From Flavobacteriaceae bacterium (GTDB lineage: Bacteria; Bacteroidota; Bacteroidia; Flavobacteriales; Flavobacteriaceae), in contig JAKMEK010000046.1 of NCBI GenBank assembly GCA_022425945.1, forward strand, positions 1 through 64,000: a stretch of 64,000 bases of DNA, in the 5' to 3' direction. The position numbers and the translations under genes are program-made. Shown here in pieces: positions 63,266-64,000 of the stretch. The notes beneath the pieces are model-generated. The model saw nothing but the letters and a program-made list of their open reading frames with translations, did not search any database and was not told the origin of the DNA. How positions within the stretch are numbered: the first letter of the stretch is position 1; every line of letters begins with the position of its first letter.

Positions 63266-64000
63266 TTGAATTTCGAATTTTTTTTAGCGCGCAGAATGCG
63301 TTCCACGACTACTGACGAAAGTACGGTTTCAGGACGAATTATAAAAATTGCTGTACTGGCTATTGCGATGGGTGTAGTGATGATTCTTATCGCCATAGGG
63401 ACAAGCTTAGGAATGCAGCGCGAAATAAAAGCTAAAACCATCGCTTTGAGCGGTGATTTACGCATCGCTCCTTTTGAAAACAACAATTCCTCTCTTTCGG
63501 TTACACCCGTAGATAAAGAAGAAATTACTACAAAAATCAATGCTAGTTCGCAGGAGATTTCCCATGCCTATCCGTTTATCACCAAAGGTGTGTTGCTTAA
63601 AACCAGAAGTGAATTTGAGGGTGCAGTATTAAAAGGTGTCACCGAAGGATTTCCCTGGAAAGAGATGTCTCCTTATTTGACCAAAGGTGTTTTTCCGTCC
63701 TATGCAGGGGAAATTTCAAAAGAGCTTGTGCTTTCTGCAACCATTGCACGAAAACTTAATTTAGCCATTGGAGATAGGGTTTCGGCTTATTTTCAAAGTG
63801 AAACAGAAGGGCGTTTGCCAAAGATTCGTTATTTTATTTTATCCGCAACTTTTCAAACTGGTTTTCCCGACTTTGATGATAATTATGCTTTTGTAGACAT
63901 GCGGCATTTGCAAAAATTGAATGGTTGGAAAGAAAATCAAATTGGGGGCTATGAGGTTTTCTTACACGACAACACTCACTTATCTGCCTATGCAAAAAAG
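63266..64000 (+). CDS. ABC transporter permease, LolC/LolE or FtsX type (5' part, cut by window end)
   Basis: Open to the window edge; 245 codons are visible. The start NFEFFLARRM is the conserved opening of lipoprotein-releasing permeases, and the first membrane helix follows at about 24-45 (KIAVLAIAMGVVMILIAIG). The next 200 residues are the periplasmic domain (IALSGDLRIAPF, VLLKTRSEFEGAVLKGV, ATIARKLNLAIGDRVSAYF). No in-frame ATG precedes this region; the TTG at 63266 keeps the conserved N-terminus, and an ATG at 63296 would lose it. It would move lipoproteins toward the outer membrane, fitting the many SusD and TamL lipoproteins here, but MacB-like roles are possible. Confidence 0.85.
   Translation, partial: MNFEFFLARRMRSTTTDESTVSGRIIKIAVLAIAMGVVMILIAIGTSLGMQREIKAKTIALSGDLRIAPFENNNSSLSVTPVDKEEITTKINASSQEISHAYPFITKGVLLKTRSEFEGAVLKGVTEGFPWKEMSPYLTKGVFPSYAGEISKELVLSATIARKLNLAIGDRVSAYFQSETEGRLPKIRYFILSATFQTGFPDFDDNYAFVDMRHLQKLNGWKENQIGGYEVFLHDNTHLSAYAKK

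Overview
The window is about 64 kb of AT-rich DNA from a marine-type flavobacterium (phylum Bacteroidota, probably Flavobacteriaceae). Evidence: two SusC/SusD outer-membrane pairs, a PorT gene of the type IX secretion/gliding apparatus beside ubiE, the short 287-residue primary sigma factor, a TamA-like lipoprotein (TamL), short PabC, no visible Shine-Dalgarno sites, and promoters with the Bacteroidota -7 box TAnnTTTG. A green-type proteorhodopsin next to a Blh carotene-cleaving enzyme points to a sunlit marine photoheterotroph.

Layout. 1-7.7 kb: an OmpA protein, then a leftward block of rpe, rpoD, pnp, rpsO, accD and fba. 7.8-16.8 kb: TamL and a divergent RNA methyltransferase, PorT-UbiE, the TrkA/TrkH potassium system and RarA. 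17-27.4 kb: two convergent SusC/SusD pairs with rlmB between them and no degradative enzymes. 27.5-29.9 kb: an unknown exported protein divergent from pabB-pabC. 29.9-30.4 kb: no intact gene, but a terminator, the relic of a third SusC/SusD pair, two hairpins and the ribosomal operon promoter. 30.4-47.2 kb: one run of 32 genes joining the str, S10, spc and alpha operons (rpsL to rplQ, with secY and rpoA, without tuf). 47.3-52.9 kb: carA, eno, gltA, a Rossmann-fold epimerase-like protein and a small unknown gene. 53-56.6 kb: argS, proteorhodopsin and blh. 56.7-64 kb: ffh, folD, an unknown membrane protein, a VOC protein, queE, a methyltransferase, a cysteine-cluster protein, a NamZ-family muramidase and the 5' part of a LolC/LolE-type permease cut by the window edge.

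How it works together: most of the window is housekeeping (translation, RNA turnover, central carbon, folate, queuosine, envelope biogenesis). The accessory, niche-related parts are the SusC/SusD pairs (uptake of large or scarce nutrients through the outer membrane) and the rhodopsin-retinal module (light-driven proton pumping). No CRISPR array, insertion sequence, prophage, tRNA or rRNA was seen. The most notable signals are the SusC-SusD fusion relic, 17 exact TAnnTTTG boxes that re-set several start codons and suggest near-leaderless mRNAs, interleaved divergent promoters, a foldable leader before rpsD, and the lack of zinc cysteines in AccD, S4, S14 and L36.
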